From the NCBI GenBank assembly GCA_046350455.1, contig JAXMAM010000004.1:1-64000 (forward strand): a stretch of DNA of 64,000 nucleotides, given 5' to 3'. A model generated the notes under the pieces. That model was not told the origin of the DNA, did not search any database, and saw only the letters and a list, made by a program, of their open reading frames with translations. The first letter of the stretch is position 1; each line of letters begins with the position of its first letter. This document shows positions 7,802 to 15,844 of the stretch, piece by piece. The position numbers and the translations under genes are program-made. The stretch comes from CAZXGD01 sp046350455 (GTDB lineage Bacteria > Planctomycetota > Phycisphaerae > Phycisphaerales > SM1A02).

Positions 7802-8650
7802 TCACGAACCGCCGGTGGCGGGGACGTCTGGGCTGGTCTTGGGCTCTGGCACGCCGCCCAGCGCTGGCACCGCCGTGTCCGGGGGACGTGGCGATTGGCC
7901 AGCCTCTGGCGCACCTGGGCCATCGCCCGACGCGCCGGTGGCAGCCGGCTGCACAGCAGCGCTCTGCGGCGCGGCGGACTGCTGCGCTGCAGCCACCGCG
8001 CGCCCAGACTCCAGCGCCACCCACACCAACGCCACGCTGGACGCCAGCGTCATCACCATCAGGATGGCGATGAACAGCAGCCAGTTCTGCACGGCGCTCG
8101 ACTGCTTCTGAAAGGACGAATCCCGCTCGGCCGTGCGCTCCAGCAGCCCCTGCAGCGCCGCTGCGCTCCGGTCGCTGGTGGTCTGCAGCTGCTCCACCGC
8201 GCGCGCCAGCGTGGTGACGCCACTGGCCACCTGCACCGCGCTCTCGTGGTTCAGGTCCAGCTGCTGCTGCACCAGGCTCATCACATCGCGCTGCTGCTCC
8301 ACGCCCTGCGTGATGCGCGCCAGCGTCTTCTCCACCTGATCATCGCGCTGGCGCGTGTACATCAGCTGCTGCGCAACCAGGTCTGCCAGACGAGTCTGCT
8401 GCCGCACCAGCTCTGGCAGGGCGCCCATGCTCTGCGGCAGCGCGCTCACCACGCGCGCCAGCTCCTGCTGACGCTCATCCTGCTGGTCCAGGAAGCGGCG
8501 GAAGTCCCGCGCCATGGACACGATCTCCTGCGAGTCCGCTGGAACCGGCGCAGAGGCCGCGTCCAGCGGAGCAGAAGTGGACCGCGCCGCAGCGCGTGGC
8601 TCGTCGCGGCCAAGAAAGAGCTGACGCAGATACCGACCAATGCCGGGCAT
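7802..8650 (-). CDS. coiled-coil membrane protein, unknown function
   Basis: About 282 residues from the ATG at 8648-8650 (MPGIGRYLRQLF). The open frame reaches back to 8767, but that would overlap the divergent lipoprotein gene, and a TAGTCT -10 lies 10 nt before 8650. Residues 50-200 are rich in Gln, Glu, Leu and Ala and look like a long coiled coil. One transmembrane helix follows at about 210-235 (WLLFIAILMVMTLASSVALV), then a Pro/Ala/Gly tail. The layout suggests a membrane-tethered helical rod. No catalytic motif or known family is seen. Confidence 0.65.
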   Translation of the reverse strand: MPGIGRYLRQLFLGRDEPRAAARSTSAPLDAASAPVPADSQEIVSMARDFRRFLDQQDERQQELARVVSALPQSMGALPELVRQQTRLADLVAQQLMYTRQRDDQVEKTLARITQGVEQQRDVMSLVQQQLDLNHESAVQVASGVTTLARAVEQLQTTSDRSAAALQGLLERTAERDSSFQKQSSAVQNWLLFIAILMVMTLASSVALVWVALESGRAVAAAQQSAAPQSAAVQPAATGASGDGPGAPEAGQSPRPPDTAVPALGGVPEPKTSPDVPATGGS

Positions 8651-8660
8651 GGGTGGTGAA

Positions 8661-8670
8661 AGACTAGCAT
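8661..8670. promoter_or_regulatory. overlapping divergent -10 elements (coiled-coil gene / btuF-like)
   Basis: AGACTAGCAT carries TAGCAT on the plus strand (8665-8670, 9 nt before the ATG at 8680) and TAGTCT on the minus strand (complement of 8661-8666, 10 nt before the ATG at 8650). The two hexamers share a TA step. Confidence 0.45.
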
Positions 8671-8679
8671 TGACGCTCC

Positions 8680-9573
8680 ATGCGAGGGCTTCAGCGCATC
8701 CTGGTGGCACTGTGTGCAGCAGCCCTCGCTGCGTGCGGCGGTCCACCCGGCGGAAGCACGCCCGCACAGAACGCGTCCGCGCAGCCAGCCACCAGCCTGC
8801 GCATCGTCTCCCTCAGCCCAGCCATGACCCGCTGCGTGATGGACCTGGGTGGCGAGTCAGCCATCGTGGGCCGCACGCCCTGGTGCGCCGCCCCCAAAGC
8901 GGCGGTGGTGGGCTCGCTGCAGGAGTGGGACCTGGAGGCCATCGTGGGCCTGCATCCCACCATGCTCCTGGTCCAGCAGCGCACCCCAGATCCCCAGCTA
9001 ACGCAGGTGGCTGCGCAGACGGGCGCCACGCTGGTCAGCGCGCACGTGGATCACCTGAAGGACATCGAGTCGTTGGTGGTGACGCTGGCTGAGCAGCTCA
9101 CCCGCGCAGGCGTGCCGGACGCTGCCGCTCGTGGCGCCGCGCTCCTCCAGGAAGCAGCCGACCGCCGACAGGCCGCACGCCAGGCTGGCCAGCTGGCAGC
9201 CCTTGGCCCCACGCTGCTCCTCTTCAGCAGCGATCCACCGACCGCCTTCGGGCAGGGGACCTATGTGGCCGAGCTCTGGGAGGCGCTGGGTGGAACCAAC
9301 GCTATCCACCTGCCCGGCTATCCAGAACTCAGCTTGGAGGACGTCGCCCGGCTCGACCCCGCCACCGTGGTGCTGGTCCGCTCGGCAGGAACCACTCTTC
9401 CGCCCGGCCTCCGCTCGTTGCCGCCAGCCCTCCAGCGCCGCATCCGCGTGATCGCATCGCCAGCCCTTCTTGAACCCAGCACAGCCTGCCTGCGCGAGGG
9501 CACGACAGCCCTGGCAGAGGTGGCCACAACCCCAGAAGCCCAGGGCGCACCTGCAGCAGGGGGCGCACCATGA
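8680..9573 (+). CDS. ABC transporter substrate-binding lipoprotein (BtuF/FecB type)
   Basis: 297 residues with a lipoprotein signal (RGLQRILVALCAAALAACGG; lipobox LAAC, Cys at residue 19). The body is a class III periplasmic binding protein of the cobalamin/siderophore type: LRIVSLSPAMTRCVMDLG near the start, EAIVGLHPTMLLVQQ and the helical linker region ESLVVTLAEQLTRAGVPDAA. It would sit on the periplasmic face of a membrane and deliver ligand to the permease encoded next. The stop overlaps the permease ATG (ATGA), as expected for an operon. Whether the cargo is B12, haem or an iron chelate cannot be decided. Confidence 0.88.
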   Translation: MRGLQRILVALCAAALAACGGPPGGSTPAQNASAQPATSLRIVSLSPAMTRCVMDLGGESAIVGRTPWCAAPKAAVVGSLQEWDLEAIVGLHPTMLLVQQRTPDPQLTQVAAQTGATLVSAHVDHLKDIESLVVTLAEQLTRAGVPDAAARGAALLQEAADRRQAARQAGQLAALGPTLLLFSSDPPTAFGQGTYVAELWEALGGTNAIHLPGYPELSLEDVARLDPATVVLVRSAGTTLPPGLRSLPPALQRRIRVIASPALLEPSTACLREGTTALAEVATTPEAQGAPAAGGAP

Positions 9574-10574
9574 CCCACCGGCGCACGCTGGGGCTCTTCC
9601 TCCTGTGCGGCACGCTGGCTGCTGTGGCGCTCCTGCGCCTCCTGGCCACACGAAGCCTGGACGGCACCCTGCACGTGGGGTGGCCGGGCGCAGAGCTCGG
9701 CCAGTACCGCGTGGGTGCAGTGGCCTCTGCCACCCTGGCTGGCGCGCTGCTTGGCGTGGCCGGAGCGCTGCTGCAGGGATTGCTGCGCAACCCCTTGGCA
9801 TCCCCCTTTGTGCTGGGGGTGAGCAGCGGCGCTGGCTGCGGCGTGGCTGTGGCGCTTGCCATCAGCAGCAGCGTGGCTGGCGCCGCCAGTGCAGCCACCG
9901 TCACGCTCGGTGCGCCCATCCTCCCAGCCACGCTGGGCGCGCTGGCTGCGCTGGCAGCCGTGCTGGCCCTGGGCCGCCGCAACGGCGTCAGCGACCCCAC
10001 CACCGTGGTGCTGGCGGGCGTCATCGTGGGCGCCGTGGCGGCTGCGGGCACCATGCTGGCGGAAAGCGCGCTGCCGCTTTCCCGCCGCGGCGAGATCTCC
10101 GCCTGGATGCTGGGACGAGTCCCGGAAAGCCCAGACCACACAGCGCTGGCGCTGAGCGCTGCTGCGCTGGCGGTCTCGCTGGCCGTGGCGGTGGCAGTGG
10201 GCCGCCGCCTGGATGCGTCAGCGCTCTCGGATGACGAAGCCCGCAGCGTGGGGGTGCCAGTGCACCGCACGCGGCTGGTGGTGTTGGCGACCGCTGGCCT
10301 GGCCACCGCTGCCAGCGTGGTGCTGTGTGGACCCATCGCCTTTGTGGGGCTCATCGCGCCCCACGTGGCGCGCGGTGCAGTGGGCCCCACCCATCGAACC
10401 CTGTGCGTGGCATCCGCCATTGCAGGCGCCGCGCTCCTTCTGGCCGCCGAGGCAGCACGCCAGTTCATCCACCTGGGTGGTGGCCGGCTGCCAGTGGGTG
10501 CGCTCACTGCGCTGGTGGGCGGCGTGGCCTTCCTGTGGCTGCTCCGCCGCACCGCAGGGGGGTGGCAGCCATGA
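9570..10574 (+). CDS. ABC transporter permease, BtuC/FecCD family
   Basis: 334-residue polytopic membrane protein with about nine or ten hydrophobic segments. Family features include LLQGLLRNPLASPFVLGVSSGAG near residues 69-91, VLAGVIVGAVAAAGTM, a GRRLDASALSDDEARSVGV coupling region and GPIAFVGLIAPHVAR. It forms the homodimeric channel for a cobalamin- or siderophore-type importer. ATGA overlaps join it to both the upstream lipoprotein and the downstream ATPase. Confidence 0.92.
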   Translation: MTHRRTLGLFLLCGTLAAVALLRLLATRSLDGTLHVGWPGAELGQYRVGAVASATLAGALLGVAGALLQGLLRNPLASPFVLGVSSGAGCGVAVALAISSSVAGAASAATVTLGAPILPATLGALAALAAVLALGRRNGVSDPTTVVLAGVIVGAVAAAGTMLAESALPLSRRGEISAWMLGRVPESPDHTALALSAAALAVSLAVAVAVGRRLDASALSDDEARSVGVPVHRTRLVVLATAGLATAASVVLCGPIAFVGLIAPHVARGAVGPTHRTLCVASAIAGAALLLAAEAARQFIHLGGGRLPVGALTALVGGVAFLWLLRRTAGGWQP

Positions 10575-11404
10575 GCCACGCATCCGGCGCCGCTCCGCCC
10601 ACCTCGCACCATTCGCAGCCCACATCTGCGCCCGCCGCAGCGCTCTGCTTTGCCAGCGCCACCGCCGCGCTGGGCAGCTTCAGGCTGCAGACAGGCGCGC
10701 TGCAGATCCCACCCAGGCAGGTCACCGTGGTGCTGGGCCCCAATGGCTGCGGCAAGTCCACTGTGCTGCGGCTGGCTGCTGGGCTCCTTTCGCCCACCGC
10801 AGGCGCTGTCACGCTGGATGGCCGCGCCATCCACGCGCTGGCGGAGCCACAGCGCGCCGCGCGCGTGGCGTACGTGCCGCAGCGCTCCACAGTGGGTGCG
10901 CCGTTCACCGTGGCCCAGGTGGTGGCGCTGGGGCGGCACGCGCTGCCGCCCAACCCGGCCCGCATCCAGGCAGCGCTCGAACTGGTCCGCCTGGACCACC
11001 GCTCCAGCGAGCCATTCCACCACCTCTCCGCAGGCCAGCAGCAGCGCGTGGCGCTGGCCAGGGCGTTGGCCCAGCACGAGCCAGGCGGAATCATCCTGCT
11101 GGATGAAGTCCTCAGCGCTGTGGACCTTCCCGAGACGCTTCACCTGGTGCGCGTCCTCCGCGAACTGGCAGAGCACAGCGCCACCATCCTCCTGGCCACG
11201 CACGACCTGGCGCTGGCGCGGGCAGTGGGCCACACTGCCTGGTACCTGCAGCATGGCCAGACCGCAGCGTGGGGGTCCGCCGCAGACATCCTCACGCCCG
11301 CGCGCCTGGCAGCGCTGGTGGGTGTGCCCGTGGTGGGGGCGGAAGGTTCACAAGCGCACCTCCCTGTGGCAGACCTGAGCGCTATGCTCCACCACGAGCC
11401 GTGA
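10571..11404 (+). CDS. ABC transporter ATPase, BtuD/FecE type
   Basis: 277 residues from the ATG at 10571, which overlaps the permease stop (ATGA). Walker A is VVLGPNGCGKST, the signature is HLSAGQQQRVALARAL, Walker B is GIILLDEVLSAVD and the switch histidine is in LLATHDLALARA. The first ~40 residues are a Ser/Thr/Ala-rich extension not needed for the domain. It completes a binding protein-permease-ATPase import operon. Its stop (TGA 11402-11404) overlaps a GTG start for the next small gene. Confidence 0.9.
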   Translation: MSHASGAAPPTSHHSQPTSAPAAALCFASATAALGSFRLQTGALQIPPRQVTVVLGPNGCGKSTVLRLAAGLLSPTAGAVTLDGRAIHALAEPQRAARVAYVPQRSTVGAPFTVAQVVALGRHALPPNPARIQAALELVRLDHRSSEPFHHLSAGQQQRVALARALAQHEPGGIILLDEVLSAVDLPETLHLVRVLRELAEHSATILLATHDLALARAVGHTAWYLQHGQTAAWGSAADILTPARLAALVGVPVVGAEGSQAHLPVADLSAMLHHEP

Positions 11405-11979
11405 GCACCACTGTCATCATCGCTGTGGTGGTGGCCATCCTGAACGGGGTGGCTGCCTACTACAAGAAGCAGAAGGAGAAGGAGGCTGCTGAAGCCGCCG
11501 CGGCCGCGCAGCGCGCAGGTGGACTCCAGGGCAGCACCACCTTTCAGGCTGCGCCACCACCTCCTCCGCCGCCACCGCCGCCGCCAGTCTCTCGAGCTGC
11601 GCCTGTGGTGGTGCAGCGCACCGCACGGCAACGCGCCAAGGCGCGGCCACAGGGCACGCCGCCCACCGTGGTGCACGCGCCACCCAAGGTGGTGCACACG
11701 CCACCCACCAGCCGGCCAGCCAGCGTGCAGAAGCCCGCCCAAAAGCCTGCGGCCAAGCCTGCATCCACGCCTGCCTCCATCCCCGGAGCAGTGTTCGCGA
11801 CGTCGCTGGTGTCAGGCCAGATTGCAGCAGCCAGCCGAAGCCCCAAGGCCCCAGCACCTGCGCCCGCCAAGGCTGCGGCTCCCTGGAGCCGCCACGCAGC
11901 CAGGCAGGGGATCATCCTGGCCACCGTGCTGGGAGCTCCTCGGGGCCTCCAACCGTGGGATGGATCCCCCACAGTCTGA
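11401..11979 (+). CDS. membrane-anchored proline-rich protein with conserved-looking C-terminus
   Basis: 192 residues from a GTG at 11401 that overlaps the upstream stop (GTGA). One hydrophobic segment at the very N-terminus (TTVIIAVVVAILNGVAAYY) is followed by a Lys/Glu stretch and then a long linker including an 11-proline run. The protein ends in a short helix-like block (RQGIILATVLGAPRGLQPW). The layout is a membrane anchor, a flexible spacer and a terminal docking peptide. No enzyme motif is present. It is the last gene of the importer operon by position, but its role there is unknown. Confidence 0.6.
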   Translation: MSTTVIIAVVVAILNGVAAYYKKQKEKEAAEAAAAAQRAGGLQGSTTFQAAPPPPPPPPPPPVSRAAPVVVQRTARQRAKARPQGTPPTVVHAPPKVVHTPPTSRPASVQKPAQKPAAKPASTPASIPGAVFATSLVSGQIAAASRSPKAPAPAPAKAAAPWSRHAARQGIILATVLGAPRGLQPWDGSPTV

Positions 11980-12039
11980 TCTGGATTTCGGGTCGAAACT
12001 GCTGCTATCTGCAGCGATCCCACGCCCTTTGGGCCTTGC

Positions 12040-12045
12040 TACACT
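12040..12045 (+). promoter_or_regulatory. -10 element of accB
   Basis: TACACT preceded by TTGC (an extended-looking TTGCTACACT), 11 nt before the accB ATG at 12057. Confidence 0.5.
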
Positions 12046-12056
12046 CTTTGCTCGCC

Positions 12057-12530
12057 ATGATTGACATCCGCAAACTGAAGGAACTCGTCCGCCTGATGCA
12101 GACCAGCGACCTCACCGAGCTGGACCTGCGCGACAAGGACGAACAAGTGACCATTCGCCGGGCTTCTGCCAGCGTTCCCGTGCAGGTGGTGCACCCGCCC
12201 GTGGTGGCTGCAGCGCCCGCTGCCGCACCATCAGCCCTGGCTGCCCCCAGCGCGCCCGTGGCTGCAATCACGGAAGAAAAGTCCGAAGGCCTCATTGCCA
12301 TCGAAAGCCCCATGGTGGGCACGTTCTACGGCTCGCCCGGCCCAGACAAGCCCCCGTTTGTGCAGGTGGGAGCGGCTGTGGGCCCCGAGACAGTGGTCTG
12401 CCTGGTGGAGGCCATGAAGATCTTCAACGAGATCAAGGCAGAGAAGGGCGGCACGGTGGTCAAGGTGCTGGTGAAGAGCGGCCAGGCTGTGGAGTTCGGA
12501 CAGCCATTGTTCATGATCAAGCCCAGCTGA
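12057..12530 (+). CDS. accB: biotin carboxyl carrier protein of acetyl-CoA carboxylase
   Basis: 157 residues from MIDIRKLKEL, the normal AccB N-terminus. The frame is open 34 codons further upstream, but that part is non-conserved and contains the promoter. An Ala/Pro linker (about residues 45-80) joins the N-terminal region to the biotinyl domain. The biotinylated lysine is K121 in EAMKIFNEI. The protein carries CO2 on biotin between biotin carboxylase and carboxyltransferase at the first step of fatty-acid synthesis. accC follows 10 nt downstream. Confidence 0.95.
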   Translation: MIDIRKLKELVRLMQTSDLTELDLRDKDEQVTIRRASASVPVQVVHPPVVAAAPAAAPSALAAPSAPVAAITEEKSEGLIAIESPMVGTFYGSPGPDKPPFVQVGAAVGPETVVCLVEAMKIFNEIKAEKGGTVVKVLVKSGQAVEFGQPLFMIKPS

Positions 12531-12540
12531 GAAGGGACCT

Positions 12541-13893
12541 ATGTTCAAGAAGGTGCTCATCGCCAATCGCGGCGAGATCGCGCTGCGCGTCATCCGCGCC
12601 TGCCGCGAACTGGGTGTCAAGACTGTGTGCGTGTACAGCTCGGCCGACAAGGGCGGCCCATGGCTGGAGCATGCAGACGAGACCGTGTGCATTGGTCCGC
12701 CACCCAGCAAGGACAGCTACCTCCGCATCGAGCGCATCATCGCTGCTGCAGAGGTCACGCACGCCGACGCCATCCATCCTGGGTATGGCTTCCTGAGCGA
12801 GAACAGCCACTTTGCGGAAGTGTGCCGCGACAGCGGCTTTGAGTTCATCGGTCCATCGCCAGAGGCCATGCACGCGCTGGGCGACAAGGTGAACTGCAAG
12901 AAGCTGGCGCGCAAGACTGGCACGCCGGTCTTCCCAGGCACCGAGGACGCCATCGAGGACATTGACGAGGCCGCCAAGGTGGCCACCGAGATCGGCTACC
13001 CGGTCATCGTGAAGGCCCGCGCTGGCGGTGGCGGGCGCGGCATGCGCATCGCGCGCGATGAGTCCCAGCTGCGTGCCGGCATCGAAGCAGCCCGCCAGGA
13101 GGCCGCTGCGGCCTTTGGCGACGGCGGCGTGTACATCGAGAAGTTCCTGGAGCAGGCCCGCCACTTTGAGGTGCAGGTGCTGGGCGACAAGCATGGCCAC
13201 GCCGTGCACCTGTATGAGCGCGACTGCTCCAGCCAGCGCCGGCACCAGAAGCTGGTGGAGGAGGCCCCAGCCCCAGGCGTGGATCCCGCCAAGCGCGACC
13301 GCGTCTGCGAGAGCGCTGCCTCCCTGATCCGCGCTGCCAAGTACAGCGGTGCTGCCACCGTGGAGTTCCTGATGGACCGCCAGCAGAACTTCTACATGCT
13401 GGAGGTGAACACCCGCGTGCAGGTGGAGCATCCGGTCACCGAGCTCATCACTGGGGTGGACATCGTGAAGACCGGCATCCGCGTGGCGGCTGGCGAGCCG
13501 CTGCCCTTCACGCAGAAGGACATCCGGATCAACGGTCACGCCATCGAAGTGCGCATCAACGCAGAAGACCCCGACCGCAACTTCATGCCGCAGGCAGGGC
13601 TCATCGAGACCTTTGTGGCGCCTGGCGGCCCGGGCGTGCGCCTGGACAGCCATGCGCGCCACGGCTACCGCATCCCGCCCAATTACGACTCGATGATCGG
13701 CAAGCTCATCGTGCATGCGCCCGACCGCGAGACGTGCATCGAGCGCCTGAAGGGCGCGCTGCGCGAGTTCAAGATCGGGCCAGTGAAGACCACCATCCCG
13801 CTGCACCTGCGGATCCTGGACCTGCCAGACTTCCGCAAGGCCACGCACGACATCCACTACGTGGAGCGCTGGCTGAAGGGCGCTGCGCACTAG
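12541..13893 (+). CDS. accC: biotin carboxylase subunit of acetyl-CoA carboxylase
   Basis: 450-residue ATP-grasp enzyme that carboxylates biotin on AccB using ATP and bicarbonate. The biotin-carboxylase N-terminus (KKVLIANRGEIALRVIRACR), glycine-rich ATP loop (KARAGGGGRGMRIA), RRHQKLVEEAP and the catalytic EVNTRVQVEHPVTE segment are all present, and the length is standard. A Shine-Dalgarno-like AGAAGGGA precedes the ATG. It forms an accB-accC operon. The carboxyltransferase genes are not in the window. Confidence 0.97.
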   Translation: MFKKVLIANRGEIALRVIRACRELGVKTVCVYSSADKGGPWLEHADETVCIGPPPSKDSYLRIERIIAAAEVTHADAIHPGYGFLSENSHFAEVCRDSGFEFIGPSPEAMHALGDKVNCKKLARKTGTPVFPGTEDAIEDIDEAAKVATEIGYPVIVKARAGGGGRGMRIARDESQLRAGIEAARQEAAAAFGDGGVYIEKFLEQARHFEVQVLGDKHGHAVHLYERDCSSQRRHQKLVEEAPAPGVDPAKRDRVCESAASLIRAAKYSGAATVEFLMDRQQNFYMLEVNTRVQVEHPVTELITGVDIVKTGIRVAAGEPLPFTQKDIRINGHAIEVRINAEDPDRNFMPQAGLIETFVAPGGPGVRLDSHARHGYRIPPNYDSMIGKLIVHAPDRETCIERLKGALREFKIGPVKTTIPLHLRILDLPDFRKATHDIHYVERWLKGAAH

Positions 13894-13916
13894 CGGCAGA
13901 GCGCTGGCGCTCGCAC

Positions 13917-14117
13917 TCAGTCCTGGTGGCCGCGCTTGCTCGGCATCAGGCTCACAGCGATGATGGCGCCACCCAGGATGGCCATGAGGCCATAGCCCAG
14001 CACAGGACTCACCAGGCCCATGGCCCGGGAGGGCGCTGGGGCGCCTGCGGTTTCCTGCAGCGCCAGCACAGCAGACTGCACAGCAGCGTGGGACAAGACA
14101 GTGGCAAAGGTGAGCAT
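13917..14117 (-). CDS. small membrane protein (66 aa)
   Basis: 66 residues from the ATG at 14115-14117. The first ~25 residues could be a signal peptide (LTFATVLSHAAVQSAVLALQ), followed by a transmembrane helix at about 36-58 (LGYGLMAILGGAIIAVSLMP) and a short basic end (SKRGHQD). It lies 44 nt after the CvpA-like gene and is probably the last gene of the pilT operon. Between the two lies a 12-bp direct repeat. No family is recognised. Confidence 0.5.
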   Translation of the reverse strand: MLTFATVLSHAAVQSAVLALQETAGAPAPSRAMGLVSPVLGYGLMAILGGAIIAVSLMPSKRGHQD

Positions 14118-14138
14118 GGTGATGTGGTCCTATGTGGT

Positions 14139-14169
14139 GCGATCACACGTCCGAATGGCGATCACACGT
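14139..14169. repeat. 12-bp direct repeat, two copies
   Basis: GCGATCACACGT occurs at 14139-14150 and again at 14158-14169, a 19-bp period. The second copy overlaps the stop codon of the CvpA-like gene. It may be a paired protein-binding site before the 66-aa gene, or chance. Confidence 0.4.
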
Positions 14170-15823
14170 TGGAGACCGGGACCTTCTTGCTGATCGTGTT
14201 CAGCAGGCGAAGCCCGCTGCGGGTGTCCAGGCCCAGGCCCTTCAGCTGGGTGCCCTCCGGCACGCAGAAGTACAGCAGCAGCTTCTTGCCTGAACCCAGG
14301 GTCTGGATCGGAATGTCGCGCAGCGTCATGGGCTTGCCGCCCGCGGAGTGCACGGTGAACCACTCGCCGTCGTCCTCTGCAAAGCCGATGGCGAAGTACT
14401 TGTTGCCAGCATCGTCCACCACGGCAATGCGTCCGTCCTGCGCCTCCACACCGCCTTCGCGGATCCAGCTGTTCAAGTCGGGGAACATGCGCGCGCCACC
14501 AGACGTGGCGGTGGCATCCAGGCGCAGCACCTTGGTGTTCTCCGCAGCCTTGAAGCCGCGGATGCGCAGGTCAGAGCCCACGCTGGAGCTCTCGCCAGCT
14601 GGGAAGCGCTGCTCGCCGCCGATGATGAAGTTGCCTTCATCCAGCGACAGGCCGCCCTTGTTGTTGGAGTTCAGGGTCTTGGACAGCGAGTAGTTGGCTT
14701 CTGGGAAGTCCACCTTGGCGTCCAGATCAGTGGCTTCGGCGTCCTCGATCAGCTTGCCGCTGCTGCCGCTGCTGGCCAGTTCGTCGCCAGGCCTGGCCTG
14801 GTCTGGCAGGCGGAAGCGCACGCCCTTCAGCTGCACGAACTTGGGACGCTGCTGATCCAGGTCGGACTTGGCAAACAGCAGGGTGAACGTGCCTTCGCCC
14901 TGGCCTGGAATAGTGGTGGCGTAGCTGGTGTCCGAATTGAAGTAGAAGGTGCCCTCACCGCGGTCTGTCTGCTGCATCCACGCCAGCGGATGCGCCACCG
15001 TGGCCTTGCCGTTGCGGCCTTCGCCCACCACGCGCGCCTGGCTGGCAGAGAGGATGAACTGCTGGCCAGCGCCGTCGTACGCGCTCTGATCCACTGTGAA
15101 GCGAACGGCGTACGCCGGCACAGGCTGCGAGCCCACGCCGGGATCAAGCTGGATCGCCTCGAGGTCGAAGAGCTGAATGTCCTTGACGGAGGCGGGATCC
15201 AGGCTCACGCGGGCCAGGCCTTCGTTGTAGCTGTCGCGGAAGAGCGACCACGAGGTGCGGGTCAGCTCTGGCTGGTGCGTGCCCAGCGTGCCGCCACCCA
15301 GCCACGGCGTGAAGGCGCCAGCAGAGAGGTATCCGTAGAAGCTGCCTGTGGCATTCACCAGATGCAGCAGGTAGGCGTTGTCCGATCCAATGGTGGGCGC
15401 CTTGGGCACATCGCTGCGCCGCGTCCAGCCGGATGCGCCGGCAATGTCCACGCTGCTCTGCATGAATCCAGCGCCAATCAGCAGGATGCCCATGGTGAGC
15501 ACGCCCGACGCCAGTCCAAATGCGCCGCCCACCACCACATCCGCAGCGCGCGGCAGCGAGATGTTGGCGGGAACCAGTCGGTCGACCGCCAGGCGCGAGA
15601 CCACCAGCGTGACCACAAAGACACCCAGCAGCGAAGCGCCAAACGCAAATCCGCTGAAGCCCACAGGCAGCAGCAGGTAGGCGAGCGGCTCCCAGAGCGC
15701 AAAGGCCAGCGCGCCAGCGACCACCACGCAGATCAGGTGCAGCAGCGAGCTGAAGGCACCCGCATCAGCCCACCAGTACATGATGAGCAGCACCAGCAAG
15801 AAGACGACGATGGATGGAATCAT
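14162..15823 (-). CDS. CvpA-like membrane protein with large C-terminal domain
   Basis: 553 residues. The first ~130 carry four hydrophobic helices (start MIPSIVVFLLVLLIMYWW) in the pattern of the CvpA/colicin V production family. The remaining ~420 residues are soluble and rich in short beta-like segments, with sequences such as GEGTFYFNSDTSYATT. They are probably extracytoplasmic and far longer than ordinary CvpA (about 160 residues). The start lies 21 nt after the stop of the GspE-like gene in a minus-strand operon headed by pilT. Family membership is inferred from hydrophobic pattern and position; the role of the large domain is unknown. Confidence 0.6.
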   Translation of the reverse strand: MIPSIVVFLLVLLIMYWWADAGAFSSLLHLICVVVAGALAFALWEPLAYLLLPVGFSGFAFGASLLGVFVVTLVVSRLAVDRLVPANISLPRAADVVVGGAFGLASGVLTMGILLIGAGFMQSSVDIAGASGWTRRSDVPKAPTIGSDNAYLLHLVNATGSFYGYLSAGAFTPWLGGGTLGTHQPELTRTSWSLFRDSYNEGLARVSLDPASVKDIQLFDLEAIQLDPGVGSQPVPAYAVRFTVDQSAYDGAGQQFILSASQARVVGEGRNGKATVAHPLAWMQQTDRGEGTFYFNSDTSYATTIPGQGEGTFTLLFAKSDLDQQRPKFVQLKGVRFRLPDQARPGDELASSGSSGKLIEDAEATDLDAKVDFPEANYSLSKTLNSNNKGGLSLDEGNFIIGGEQRFPAGESSSVGSDLRIRGFKAAENTKVLRLDATATSGGARMFPDLNSWIREGGVEAQDGRIAVVDDAGNKYFAIGFAEDDGEWFTVHSAGGKPMTLRDIPIQTLGSGKKLLLYFCVPEGTQLKGLGLDTRSGLRLLNTISKKVPVSNV

Positions 15824-15844
15824 GGGAAGGTCCGGTGGGTTGCG

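Noticed and set aside
5517..8024. 835-codon open frame on the minus strand
   Set aside because: Antisense to aroA and the ABC exporter, runs through the repeat element, and is His/Arg/Gln-rich with no motif.
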